The notes beneath the pieces were generated by a model. The model saw only the letters and a list, made by a program, of their open reading frames with translations. It was not told the DNA's origin and ran no database searches. Below are positions 20,382 to 31,790 of a stretch of 64,000 nucleotides of DNA, piece by piece. Positions within the stretch are counted from its first letter, which is position 1, and each line of letters starts with the position of its first letter. The position numbers were made by a program, and so were the translations under genes. Source of the stretch: Cordilura impudica (taxonomy: Eukaryota > Arthropoda > Insecta > Diptera > Scathophagidae); NCBI GenBank assembly GCA_963682025.1, contig OY821517.1:19914548-19978547 (forward strand), given 5' to 3'.

Positions 20382-21718
20382 GAATCTTCGGCAGGAAGTA
20401 AAAAAGAAAAAATTACGCAAAGCAGTATAGGCAAAAATTAAAATCAGATTCACTTAGGCTGGAGATTAGCCGTGAAAGGGCAAGAGAAAGAGCAGCGATA
20501 TATAGAAAAAAGCTGTTGCAATCAAAGGAGAATAAAATGGACAAAGTAAGGGAACAAAGCCGTAAAAGGCAACAACAATTTCGATAAAAAATTAATAATT
20601 AAGCTAAAAATAAGGTGAGTGCGCCAGTTAATCAGCCTTACAAATGCAAACAAACTTTAGGAAAAGCATTAAGTAAAGCCAAAAGAGGTTTATACAAAAT
20701 ATGGTCCATCATCTTCGAAGCAACAGAGTGAATCGGCAATAACAGAATAAAAGCAATTTATTAAGGACTTTTACTTGCGAGACGATATAAGTATCAAAGC
20801 TCATGGTCGAAAGGATAAATTAATCGTCAATGGGGAAGTAGTGCCTAAGCGCTTTATGACTGACTGTTTCTGAGTCGTATGAATTATACGAAAGGGAGAG
20901 AAACATTGACTATGTTAGAAAGTCGGTATTTAATGAATTGCGACCAAAATACGTACAACTATCATGCAAGATACCACATAATATGTGCCTGTGTCAGTAG
21001 CACGTCAATTTTGCATTTATTTTGACAAGCAGTGCACAGGTGATAACATCATTTTCCACAGTTGCCCTTTTTTAAGCGCCAATTTTTTTTTTTTAAATAA
21101 TTTTGAAATGAAAAAAAATAAAATTAAGGCAGAAGATCTAGTCCTGCAAATCGATTTCGCTGAGAATTACTGGTTAATTTCTCAAAAAGAGGTGCAGAGC
21201 GCACACTTCAGCTACCGTCAAGTAACAATTTTTACTTTCGTTGCTTGGCTGAATGGCGGAGTGAAATCCTATGCGATAATCAGTGACAAACTCAGACACA
21301 ATAAGTTTGATGGTTACTGCTTTTTGACAAAACTTGTGCAAAAAAAAGGCGCATGGGATGGATGGATGGATGGATGGATGCAGCTCCCAATTTAAAAATA
21401 AGTTCATTCGAAGTTTACCTGCTTTTTTTTGCTGAATTTGGTTGCAAGGTTTTTGAGTGGAATTATTTTGCAACTTCTCACGGCAAAGGTGCGGTTGACG
21501 GGGTAGGAGCAACCATAAAACGAAAAGTTTGGCAGATGACATAAACCAAAAATTTAATTTTAGAAAATGCCTTTTCATTTTATGAATGTGCTCGAAGTAA
21601 CATATTTGGGGTTAATTTAATATACATTTCCTCAGAGGAAGTAGACAAGTTTTCTACTTTGTTAACTGAAAAGTGGAAGGAGTTGCCGAATGTACCTGGT
21701 ATACATACATCAAATTAA
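20382..21718 (+). pseudogene. Family A transposase-like gene (DDE-like), frameshifted
   Basis: I recognise the family from invertebrate transposon-like genes but cannot assign a named superfamily. In order: a basic N-terminus with KNYAKQYRQKLKSDSLRLE (about 20408-20465); ELRPKYVQLSCKIPHNMCLC (about 20937-20995, Cys-rich); then, in the 20985-21395 frame, DLVLQIDFAENYWL and QSAHFSYRQVTIFTFVAWLN followed by SYAIISDKLRHNKFDGYCF. QIDFAENY probably holds the first catalytic Asp. A (GGAT)n run at 21353-21381 sits where an SDGA-type second Asp motif is expected. FKNKFIRSL, EFGCKVFEWNYFATSHGKGA and VDGVGATIKRKVW follow, then FYECARSNIFG and SSEEVDKF, with a stop at 21718. At least four frame breaks are needed, so it is inactive. 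Confidence 0.6.
21353..21381. repeat. (GGAT)n microsatellite inside the family A transposase
   Basis: About six to seven GGAT units directly before codons GCAGCTCCC, in the place where the family A protein should have its second acidic motif. Confidence 0.8.
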
Positions 21719-21979
21719 TTTTTTATCAAGCAGAGAAGACATGCAAATAAATGCAGCTCAAACTGCATATTCAACTAGAACTATAATATAAGACCTTTAT
21801 ATAAATGTTTTATAACTATCTACTATCTCATCCTGTTCTCTTAATCATTATTAAAAAAAAAAAAATATTTTGCAACAATATTTTGTAACAATTTTCCCGT
21901 GGAAATTTAAGTAACGTAACGTCATGTAACGTCACGTCAGATACTAAGGTTAATAATAAAAAAACCGAAAATACATTTT

Positions 21980-22778
21980 TATACCCTATACCACTATGTG
22001 GTTTGGGTATAATGACTTTGTGCTGCTGTTTGTAACAACCAAAAATATTTGACCTAGACCCATCTTTAATTATACCGATCGAATCAGAATCACTTTCTGA
22101 GTTGATTTAACAATGTCCGTCCGTCCGTCCGTCCGTCCGTCCGTCCGTCCGTCCGTCTGTGTGTCCATGTAAAGCTTGTAATCAAACTGCAGGTCGCAAA
22201 TATGAATATATTTTGATGAAATTTGGTATATAAGCTTTTATCGGCCATGGGATGAACGCTATTGAAATTGGTGAGAATCGGTCCATGTTCAGACCTAGCC
22301 CCCATACAAATTACCCATATGAAATCGACATAAATTGCCATAAGATCCAAATTGTCATATAGATCTTACTCAAATTGGGTTTGTATGCCTTCATTACATC
22401 CACTAATGAGTAGTCCAAAAATGATCCCTTTGACCCCATATAGACCTGCTTCCCGATCTTCACTTAAATCTATAAAAAAACAAAAATATTGCACTGATTC
22501 TTCTCAAATTTTGTTTGTACATATTTTTGCAAAATACAAGAGACTTTACCAAACATGATCAGGATCGGTCCATTTTTGGACCTAAGCCCTTTATAGATAT
22601 AGCATCCGATATGAACTTTTTCATATCTGCAGCCAAAAAAATTAATAAAAATCCCACTCAAATTTGGTTTATGCTTATTTTCTATATCGAAGTAGTTGGA
22701 CCGAAAGATAGGGTCTCTAAACCATGGTATAGGGTATCATATAGTCGGTCTAGACCGACTATAATTTTCTTACTTGTT
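21980..22778 (-). mobile_element. DINE-1/mini-me-like element, copy D
   Basis: Full-length copy from TATACCCTATACCACTATG to TTTTCTTACTTGTT, with about ten GTCC units at 22115-22154 and the intact terminal palindrome GTCGGTCTAGACCGAC near 22743. It was inserted in family A downstream of its transposase. Confidence 0.88.
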
Positions 22779-23169
22779 AAATTTTATAACTTTGAAAATA
22801 AACGAAAATTGATTTTAATGCTTCTAAAAATAGTCTTGCCAAATTCTCAGAGCATTGCAATTTTCTAATCGAAGTCAAAAACAAACTTCTCTTTTTTGTA
22901 ACGTCACGTCAGCGCATATTTTTGCTTCTATTCTTAGTTCCTCAGGGTTGATTGTTCTAATTTTTTTTAACGAATAAAATGCTACGTAATTACTATGCAA
23001 ATATAATAAAAGCTTTTTAAAAATATGACTTTTTAATTTTTTATTTATATTTTTTTTCGTACAAATGTCACGTCACGTCAAAATAGAAATGCCCATATCC
23101 TAAATCTGAATGGAATATTTTTTTTTTTTTGTTTGCCTTCGGATATAAAAATGCATTGCAAATATATAT

Positions 23170-23575
23170 CGCACCTGTACCTCTAAAGTGAGTCAACTCA
23201 AAATTTTTCAATTTTCACTTTTTGCAAGAAAACTATACACAGTAGTCATATCTATCCACTGTAAAAATCTTACGTCGATTTTTCCAGTCTTTCGCAAAAA
23301 ACCAGTTGTAACCCTATTTGTGTTGTAAGAGTAGCTTCTTTAGAATCCACTAAAAAGACATATTTTGAGTTGCACCCAAAAAACTTGTTATTTTTGATGA
23401 TCACTAAAAAAATCGCAAAAACAACTACTGTTGATACATACATATGTATTATTCGCAATTCTTTACAATGGAACAACTGTTTTTAAATTTTATAGTAAAT
23501 ATTAAAAAAACCGTGTTTTGCCTCTACCGAAAATATGTAAATTTTGAGTTGACTCACTTCAGGGGTACAGGTGCG
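23170..23575. mobile_element. MITE with 37-bp inverted repeats
   Basis: A 406-bp unit bounded by CGCACCTGTACCTCTAAAGT and its inverted copy (ACTTCAGGGGTACAGGTGCG), with the repeats extending inward through GAGTCAACTCAAAATTT. Flanks read ATAT on both sides, so the duplication could be TA, ATAT or similar. It sits between the right half of the split DINE-like copy and the family B repeat. No coding potential is seen. Confidence 0.75.
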
Positions 23576-24286
23576 ATATGGAGCGTTTCATGTCAAGTGA
23601 TCCAACTTTTGAAACCGATGTCCTCCGATCGGGATGAAATTTTCACCAAGGTAAGACCCATTGGGTAGTAGCTTAGAAACAATTTTTCAACAAGATCGAT
23701 CAAGAACTCTCTGAGTCAGAGAGGGTCAAAATTTTACATTTTGGCGAAACAGGTGCTTTTTCTCATCCATGTAACTTTTTACCTATTGTTCTCAGCAAAA
23801 TTTGTCATAGTTTCACTTTTTTTTTGCAAAACCAAAAATTTTTTTGACTTTTTTTTCAAAAAGGAAAATTTTTTTTTTTGCTCAAAAGAAATCTTAGGTT
23901 TTTTTCCTTTAAGAGCTTTTTGGTCGCTTAGTGGGATGCGAGGTGGATATTTATAAAAAAAAAATGTTTTGTAACTCAAGACAACGATTTTTAAATTTTT
24001 AGCTTATGCACTGATTTGAATTTTTTCCTATTAGTGTGTAAGTGTTTTTAAAACCTTAAAAATAAAGCATATACTGAAAAATTAGACTAATTAACTTTTT
24101 CGATGGTATGTAACATATCTAACTAAAATTTCATAACTTCTATACTGTAATACCCGCAATTTGTTAACCTCAGGAAAAAATCACTTATTTTCTATAGAAA
24201 TGTTGAAAAAATATTTTTTATTTATTTGTAATAAAATTTATATTGATATATAATAAAAAAAATCATGTGAGTCCGATCACAGGGAA
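23576..24286. repeat. Left part of family B transposon (dispersed repeat, copy 2)
   Basis: Matches 1546-2150 in the same orientation: GTCCTCCGATCGGGATGAA, TTGGTCGCTTAGTGGGATGCG, TGTAACTCAAGACAACG and TATACTGTAATACCCGCAAT. It contains a 13-base insertion-like difference near 23690 (GATCAAGAACTCTCTGAGTC) and is otherwise collinear. Confidence 0.6.
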
Positions 24287-24613
24287 GATGTGTAAACATC
24301 TAGTAATTTAAGATTTTTTATGTCATTTTTTAAAATCAAACAGAAAGCGTCATCTATGTATCACTTATAGCAAAAACTGTTTCAGCTAATTCAACAACCC
24401 TTTGCTGTAAACGGTAAAAATGTTCCAATATAAACGTATAAAAGTGATACATAAATGACGCTTTCAAAAAAGTGTCATAACTTTTTCACCAATACAATCA
24501 TAAGTCACACAGCGTTATCTGCTTCAGCTCACACCGATATGAGTTACGCTGTTTTAGTGATTGTATTGTGAAATAGAAATTTACCCCCCTGCGCGTATAG
24601 ATGTTTACACATC
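24287..24613. mobile_element. MITE with GATGTGTAAACATCTA ends
   Basis: A 327-bp unit whose ends are GATGTGTAAACATCTA (24287-24302) and the exact complement (24598-24613). Each end is itself nearly palindromic. A second internal inverted pair AAAGCGTCATCTATGTATCA / TGATACATAAATGACGCTTT lies at 24351-24370 and 24454-24473. It sits between the two halves of family B copy 2. Confidence 0.65.
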
Positions 24614-25830
24614 AATAATAATAATAAAAATAAAAAGATAAATAGTTTAACAAAATTTAATATTAATCGCAACAACATAACTATTTATACCCTATTCCAC
24701 TATGTGGTTTGGGTATAATGACTTTGTGCTGCTGTTTGTAACAACCAAAAATATTTGACCTAGACCCATCTTTAATTATACCGATCGAATCAGAATCATT
24801 TTTTGAGTTGATTTAACAATGTCCGTCCGTCCGTCCGTCCGTCCGTCTGTGTGTCCATGTAAACCTTGTAATCAAACTGCAGGTCGCAAATATGAATATA
24901 TTTTTGATGAAATTTGGTATATAAGCTTTTATCGGCCATGGGATGAACGCTATTGAAATTGGTGAGAATCGGTCCATGTTCAGACCTACCCCCCATACAA
25001 GTTACTCCTATGAAATCGACATAAATTGCCATAAGATCCAAATTGTCATATATATCTTACTCAAATTGGGTTTTGTATGCGTTAAAGGGCTGCTTCCCGA
25101 TCTTCACTTAAATCAATTAAAAAACAAAAATATTGCACTGATTCTTCTCAGATTTGGTTTGTATATATTTTTGCAAAATTCAAGAGACTTTTCCAAACAG
25201 GATCAGGATCGGTCCATTTTTGGACCTAGTCCCCATATAGATATAGCATCCGATATGAACTTTTTCATATCTGCAGCCAAAAAAATTAATAACAATCCCA
25301 CTCAAATTTGGTTTTTGCTTATTTTCTATGTCCAGTTAGTTGGGCCTAAGAGATAGGGTTTCTAAACGCATGGTATAGGGTATCGTATAGTCGGTCTAGA
25401 CCGACTATAATTTTCTTACTTGTTTTTAAATTAATTTATTGTAGCTGATGAAGTATTTAAGTTTTGTAAATTTTTAAATACCCTGTCTTTCATCCAACTT
25501 TTTTATCGGCTTTATTTGCTGCCTTTTTGCCAACCTTTTCTTGGTGCTACTAAGTTCAGCTGTTGATTTCGCTGCTGGTTTCTTTTTTGGCTTTGGAAAG
25601 AAATCGCATTGAGTAAAGGCACAACACTTCCATCGACAAGCGGTATGAAAACATGGTATTGAGCGGTGCCATCGACTATTGTTGCAGAATCGAATCTGCT
25701 CTTCAGTGTTTTCAATGTTTCCTCATGATCCTCTTTGCTACTAAAAAGTAGTATTTTAGTTTCTTTGCAATAACTCTTTGCCCAATGGAATAGAGCAGTC
25801 GCATCAAAGATGCGATCTTGATGAGAGCAC
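24614..25830 (-). pseudogene. Family B transposase C-terminal part, copy 2, split by a DINE-like copy
   Basis: The minus strand from 25830 reads HQDRIFDATALFHWAKSYCK, KILLFSSKEDHEETLKTLKS and TIVDGTAQYHVFIPLVDG; then, in the next frame, QCDFFPKPKKKPAAKSTAEL and a Lys/Ala-rich tail ending near 25495. The order of FxWA/CxxR, xLLFSSKEx and TxxYHxFIP-like motifs parallels the C-terminus of the family A gene (FYECARSNIFG, IYISSEEVDKF), so I infer the two families are relatives. One frameshift lies near 25645. A DINE-like copy (24686-25424) is inserted in the non-coding part. No catalytic residues remain visible. Confidence 0.5.
24686..25424 (-). mobile_element. DINE-1/mini-me-like element, copy E, internal deletion
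   Basis: Both ends are intact (TATACCCTATTCCACTATG and TTTTCTTACTTGTT with the palindrome). About 75 bases between GTTTTGTATGCGTTA and AAGGGCTGCTTCC are deleted relative to other copies. It has about six GTCC units near 24822-24845. Confidence 0.85.
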
Positions 25831-25900
25831 TGGAGGCTATACTTCTATATATTTCTATATTAAAAGTTAAGAGTTAGTGTCACAATACTACTCAAAATAA

Positions 25901-26375
25901 AACAAGTAAGAAAATTATAGTCGGTCTAGACCGACTATACGATACCCTATACCATGCGTTTAGAGACGCTATCTCTCAGGCCCAACTAACTGGATATAAA
26001 AAATAAGCACAAACCAAATTTGAGTGGGATTTTTATTAATTTTTTTTGGCTGCAGATATGAAAAAGTTCATATCGGATGCTATATCTATATGGGGACTAG
26101 GCCCAAAAATGGACCGATCCTCACCATGTTTGGTAAGGTCTCTTGTATTTTGCAAAAATATATACAAACAAAATTTGAGAAGAATCAGTTCAATATTTTT
26201 GTTTTTTGATAGATTTAAGTGCAGATCGGGAAGCAACTCTATATGGGGCCTACGACTAAGAGCTGCCCCATAGGGATAATTTTTGGACTACTGATTAATG
26301 GATGTAATAAACACATACAAACCCAATTTGACTAAGATTTATATGATAATTTGGATCTTATGGTAATTTAAGTCG
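25901..26375 (+). mobile_element. DINE-like element, copy F, left half
   Basis: Follows the consensus from AACAAGTAAGAAAATTATAG to CTTATGGTAATTTAAGTCG and stops where the Jockey-type element begins. The missing second half lies at 31795-32124, and AAGTCG is repeated at both junctions (26370-26375 and 31795-31800). Confidence 0.85.
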
Positions 26376-26918
26376 TTGAAGTCGTGCGATACGGTCGTGT
26401 TCTAATTGTGCTCTGTTTATTTTGTCAATTTTGTGTTAATAAACAACTTTTAAAATTTTTAAAAACATTTGATACTATTAAATATATCACAAACAAGCTG
26501 TTGAAATTTCGAAGTAAATTATATATGTATAATAAAATCAAAAACAATAATATAAACAAGAAAACATTGTGAAACAAACAAAATACAGAAACAACAACTG
26601 TGACACATAATATTTATTCTTTGTCAACTGAACAACAACTAATAAATATTTGCCTGTTTTGTCCATGTATAATACTGGTTTATAAATATCTAATACTGAC
26701 AGTTTTGAAGCCACTGGTGAAATTTATACAGTATTGTATTTGTCGGAACAAACGTTAAATTTAAATATATATTGAGTGTAAAATCGTATAAATACTTCAA
26801 ATTCATTAAGAATACCCAAAATACTGGTTGGTTGTGTGTAGCCAGATCGTTGCTTTACTGTAATCGTTACCGTTGCCGTTTTTTGTGTTGTGCTGTTTTT
26901 GACCTGTAGAGCTTAATA

Positions 26919-27950
26919 ATGGCATGTTTGAAAAAAGGCTGCTCTTTGGTTGATTATGAAGAAAGAATGCTTACCTGTTGGCTTTGTCATGGTTTATGTC
27001 ACTTTAAATGTAGTGGCCTGTCTGGTTTGGTTGCTGAGTCAATATCTAAACATAAAAACTTGCACTTTCAAAGTACGAAAGATAATTTTTTGCAAATTCA
27101 ACAAAACCTTAATAATTTATCTTGTCAAATTAATGCTTATGGAAAGCTTTTTGATGATTTCAAATCCTTAGAGGGATTTCTCTCACCATCCCCATCTCGT
27201 CGTAAGTCGCCAAGGTTCTTGAATAAAGAAAATTCTAGTCAGAATCCTGGTCCTAATGGAGCACATCAGAATAGTACTACTGCTACTGCATCTGCTTTAT
27301 ATTTACCAAATCCTTTTCAAAATATTACAGGTATTGATCCTGCCGTTTCTCATTCAAACAACGTTCAAGTTTTAATTAATAAACCTACTCCAATATTAAA
27401 TGAAACTGCAGCATTTCCGATTACATCAAACGCTAATAACCATAGTACTCAGCATGCTCTGAACATTATTGCTCCAAATATTTCTTCAATACCTAGAACT
27501 GCTACGGCTAATAATTTACTTTATAATCTTGAGAACGCTGGTCGATTGATTAAATTTGATGCTGCATCACCAACTCCATCTGCTTCAACATCTGGTACTT
27601 CAAATATAGTGCCTACTACTGGTATTGAATCAATACCCACTCCTAGGTTGCGAACAATTCCTCCGAAGAAAACTATATTTGCTACACGTTTCGCACATGA
27701 TACGAAAGCTGATGAGATGAAATTTTATGTGATCTCTAAAATTAAAAACTGTATTCCTGAGGATATTAGTGTTTACAAAATGAATTCCAGAAATAGAGCA
27801 TCATTTAAAATAATTGTTCCTGAATACCTATTTGAACAAATCGTAGATGCCAGTTTTTGGCCTAAAAACGCATTAATACATGAATTTATATATAGAGAAG
27901 AAGATAATGCTCGGCTTCCCAAATCCGCTGATCAAAATCAAAAAAACTAA
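26919..27950 (+). CDS. Non-LTR retrotransposon ORF1 protein (PHD-like finger, RRM-like C-terminus)
   Basis: 343 residues, intact. The N-terminus has Cys/His ligands in PHD-finger spacing (GCSLVDYEERMLTCWLC, CHFKC, residues 6-30), as in ORF1 of several CR1/Jockey-type elements. A Ser/Thr/Asn-rich low-complexity middle runs from about 85 to 245. The last 95 residues (KKTIFATRFAHDTKADEMKF onward) look like an RNA-recognition-type fold. ORF1 proteins bind the element's RNA and form the retrotransposition particle. It ends with TAA at 27948-27950, immediately before ORF2. ATG 26919 follows an in-frame stop (GAGCTTAATA) and is the first good start. Confidence 0.8.
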   Translation: MACLKKGCSLVDYEERMLTCWLCHGLCHFKCSGLSGLVAESISKHKNLHFQSTKDNFLQIQQNLNNLSCQINAYGKLFDDFKSLEGFLSPSPSRRKSPRFLNKENSSQNPGPNGAHQNSTTATASALYLPNPFQNITGIDPAVSHSNNVQVLINKPTPILNETAAFPITSNANNHSTQHALNIIAPNISSIPRTATANNLLYNLENAGRLIKFDAASPTPSASTSGTSNIVPTTGIESIPTPRLRTIPPKKTIFATRFAHDTKADEMKFYVISKIKNCIPEDISVYKMNSRNRASFKIIVPEYLFEQIVDASFWPKNALIHEFIYREEDNARLPKSADQNQKN

Positions 27951-30859
27951 TATACATCTTGTATCAAAACGTTAGAGGTATGAATTCAAAACTTTCGTCA
28001 ATTTATTGTAATAACTTTGGCTTCAATAATCATATTATTATATTTACGGAGACCTGGCTCAGTAAAAAAGTTAATAACTCTGATATTTTTTGCCCTAAAT
28101 ATCAAATTTTCAGAAAAGATAGAGAAAGTTGTGAAAGAATTGAAGCCGATAAAAATAATAATCAGTTTAATAATGTAATAAAAAAGTCTGGTGGCGGCGT
28201 ATTGGTTGCTATACTAAACGAATTTTCGTCTGAAGAAATTAACTTAAACGATTTTTTACATATTGAGATTATATGTGTTTTAGCTAAAATTAATAACAGG
28301 TCCATATACATTATTTGCTCATACATTCCGCCTAACTCTCCGCTTTCTGTTTATGAGGATCATCTGAAAGCTGTTGATTTAATCCAAAATTATATAAAAC
28401 CATCTGATTTATTAATGTTAATTGGAGATTTTAACATGCCGTCTACATCCTGGAAAGCTGATCCTGATACCAATTATTTAGTTCCATCTCATTATTCCGA
28501 TTCTTCAGCTGCATTTATTCATGGTTTATTGGAAAATTGTCTTTTCCAAGTCAACTCCGTCACAAATGCATTTGGTAGACTGTTGGACCTTATTTTCGTT
28601 AATGAACCGAATGACTTTTCAATATTGCGGCATAGCCCTATTTCTAATCCGGAAGATATATACCATCCAACACTTGAGATATCTTGCTTTTGTTCCTATC
28701 CTCTTCATAAAAAAAAGTTAACTCACAGCGATAAAATCTTTTGCTTTAATAAAACTAATTACCAAGATTTACAACTCCATCTATTCCAAATTGACTGGAT
28801 AAATGTGTTATCTCGTTGCAATGATAACTTGGACTTGTGTTTGCATACATTTTATCATCACCTCTTTGAATGTTTCTCGGCATCTGTACCTAAAATGTTA
28901 CCTCCTAAATCTAATGGTCCTCCTTGGAATACAAAACATCTATCTCAACTTAAAAATAAGAAAAACAAAATGTACAAAAATTATAGAAAATATGGAACAT
29001 TGATAGACTATATGAAATACTCGTTATCAAGATCGGAATTTATTATTGCTAATCAATTGGCCTATAATAACTATTTAATTAAAATAAGGAATAATCTAAA
29101 AATAATCCAAAATCATTTTATAAATTTATTAATTCTAAAAGACGTACTGCGGACTTTCCTTCGGTTATGAAGTACGGTGATTTAGAATCTTCAGATGATA
29201 ACTCCATAAGTAATATGTTTGCAGACTTTTTTGCATCAACTTATTCTTCGACAGTATTTAATAATCTGTATCCATACACAATATCGGAATCTGCAATTAT
29301 TAATATACCATCCATCAATCAACATACAGTTCTGAATGCCCTGACAAAATTAAAATTGTCGTATGCTGCTGGTCCTGACGGTGTGCCTAGTTGCATTTTG
29401 AAGCGCTGCGCACATTTATTGTATATTCCTTTGACTTATATGTTTAACATATCCCTTAAATTGGATTACTTCCCTCCCATTTGGAAACAATCATTTATTA
29501 TTCCCTTCTTTAAGTCTGGATCTAAAGCTGGTATTTCGAATTATAGAGGTATTGCTAAATTAAGTGCTATTCCAAAACTATTTGAAAAACTTATATATGA
29601 CACGTTGTCACATCATGTGTCCTCTATCATATCTCCAACGCAACATGGATTCTGGATTCTGCAAATCACGCTCTACAATAACAAATCTTTTGGAGCTTAC
29701 AACTTTGGTAAATGATGGTTTTATTAATATGAAACAAACAGATGTTATTTATAATGATTTTAGCAAGGCATTCGATAAAGTAAATCATGATCTATTGTTG
29801 TTTAAGCTTGACCGTATGGGCTTTGGTATAATGCTAATAAAATGGATCGGATCATATTTAAAAGACAGAACACAATGTATTAAGTTTCGTAACTCGTATT
29901 CCAACAACATAAAAGTATTATCTGGTGTACCTCAAGGTAGTCACTTGGGACCTCTTTTATTTACGCTATTTATAAATGATCTTCCTTCTGTAATTAAACA
30001 CTCAACTACATTAATGTATGCAGACGATGTAAAGTTAATTTTTACCCTCAGCAATCTTGATCAACAATCACTTTTACAGAATGATATTGATCGTTTAACT
30101 ACTTGGTGTAATATGAATCTAATGGACCTAAATGTCAAAAAATGCAAATATATGATTTTTACAAGATCAATTCCAATAAATGGTCGGTATATCATGAATA
30201 ATGCTGTGCTTGATTTAGTTGATTCATTCAACGACCTTGGCGTACTTCTGGATAAAAAATTAGACTTTAGAAGTCATATTTCGCTAACAATAAATAAAGC
30301 TACTGGTGTACTTGGATTCATTAAACGGTGGGCTAAAGAGTTTTCGGATCCGTATACGACAAAACAATTGTTTACTACCTTGGTAAGACCAATACTCGAA
30401 TATGGGTCTGTAGTCTGGGATCCGCAATATCATATACATTCGAACAAAATTGAATCAGTTCAAAAACAATTTTTGCTATTTTGTCTTCGTGGTTTGGGCT
30501 GGGATCCTAATATGAGGTTGCCATCTTATGAAAATCGTCTGGCTCTAATTAAGCTTCCTACATTGAAAAGTCGCAGACATATGCTAAATGTTACTTTCCT
30601 GTTAAAACTGTTAAATGGTAGTCTTAAATCTGAATTTCTTATCAACAAAATAAATATAAATATTCCTTTTCGATCATCAAGAAATTATAACTTTCTAACT
30701 ATCAAATATTATTGTACAAACTATGCTAATTTTAATCCACTACGTAGAATTTGTGATGAGTTTAATATGCTGTATCAGTTTATTGATTTTAATAAAAGTT
30801 TGGATATTGTGAGAAGAGATATTATATTACACTTAAATGCATTAAATCAACTGAATTAA
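27950..30859 (+). pseudogene. Non-LTR retrotransposon ORF2: endonuclease plus reverse transcriptase, two frameshifts
   Basis: Apurinic-type endonuclease and reverse transcriptase for target-primed reverse transcription. Endonuclease: QNVRGMNSKL (27964), FTETWLS, GGGVLVAI, GDFNMPSTSW (about 28424-28453), then TNAFGRLLDLIF and HPTLE. An A-run indel near 29100 moves the frame to SKRRTADFPSVMKYGDLE (29134-29187). Reverse transcriptase: SYAAGPDGVPSCILK, FKSGSKAGISNYRGIAKLS, then a 7-bp tandem duplication GGATTCT (29647-29660) causing the second frameshift, then FSKAFDKVNHDLL, LSGVPQGSHLGPLLF and LMYADDVKL (about 30013-30039). The frame closes at 30859. The expected start overlapping the ORF1 stop reads TAATA instead of TAATG, so the first in-frame ATG is internal (27979). 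No RNase H domain is present, consistent with Jockey/CR1. Confidence 0.85.
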
Positions 30860-30984
30860 ATAAATGTTATATATCAATTTTGTTAAATGTTTAATTATAG
30901 ATATAAATTATAATATAAATGTACATATACTTTAAGTAGTCTGTAAGGATGATTCCATAGACTGAATAAATAAATAAAATAAAA

Positions 30985-31790
30985 AACAAGTAAGAAAATT
31001 ATAGTCAGTCTAGACCGACTATATGATACCCTATACCATGCGTTTAGAAACCCTATCTCTTAGGCCCAACTAACTGGACATAGAAAATAAGCAAAAACCA
31101 AATTTGAGTGGGATTTTTATTAATTTTTTTGGCTGCAGATATAAAAAAGTTTATATCGGATGCTATATCTATAAAGGAGCTAGGTCCAAAAATGGACCGA
31201 TCCTGATCATGTTTGGTAAAGTCTCTTGTATTTTGCAAAAATATATACAAACAAAATTTGAGAAGAATCAGTGCAATATTTTTGTTTTTTAATAAATTTA
31301 ACTGAAGATCGGGAAGCAGCTCTATATGGGGTCAAAGGGATCATTTTTGGACTACTCATTAGTGGATGTAATGAACGCATACAAACCCAATTTGCGTAAG
31401 ATCTATATGACAATTTGGATCTTATGGCAATTTATGTCGATTTCATATGGGTAATTTGTATGGGGGCTAGGTCTGAACATGGACCGATTCTCACCAATTT
31501 CAATAGCGTTCATCCCATGGCCGATAAAAGCTTATATACCAAATTTCATCAAAATATATTTATATTTGCGACCTGCAGTTTGATTACAAGCTTTACATGG
31601 ACACACAGACGGACGGACGGACGGACGGACGGACGGACGGACGGACGGACGGACATTGTTAAATCAACTCAGAAAGTGATTCTGATTCGATCGGTATAAT
31701 TAAAGATGGGTCTAGGTCAAATATTTTTGGGTGTTACAAACAGCAGCACAAAGTCATTATACCCAAACCACATTGTGGTATAGGGTATAA
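30985..31790 (+). mobile_element. DINE-1/mini-me-like element, copy G
   Basis: Complete copy with about a dozen GGAC units (31607-31654), inserted within the A-rich tail of the Jockey-type element. The terminal palindrome has one change (GTCAGTCTAGACCGAC). Confidence 0.88.

Larger units (their letters stand above)
15803..23094 (+). mobile_element. Unclassified DNA transposon (family A) carrying nested insertions
   Basis: The ends are GGGCATTTC (15803-15811) and GAAATGCCC (23086-23094), flanked on both sides by ATAT. A DINE-like sequence is split exactly here and the aligned target length fits a 4-bp ATAT duplication, although ATAT is self-complementary, so part of it could be terminal repeat. 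The motif ACGTCACGTCA occurs four times, always in the same orientation (16176, 21929, 22901 and 23070), three of them in the right quarter; these may be transposase binding sites. Without the Penelope-like, foldback and DINE-like insertions the element would be about 2.8 kb, a normal size for one transposase gene (20382-21718). The superfamily is unknown to me. Confidence 0.65.

Noticed and set aside
22115..22154. GTCC/GGAC tracts as a possible CRISPR-like array
   Set aside because: Four-base units without spacers, in a fly-type genome; a microsatellite.
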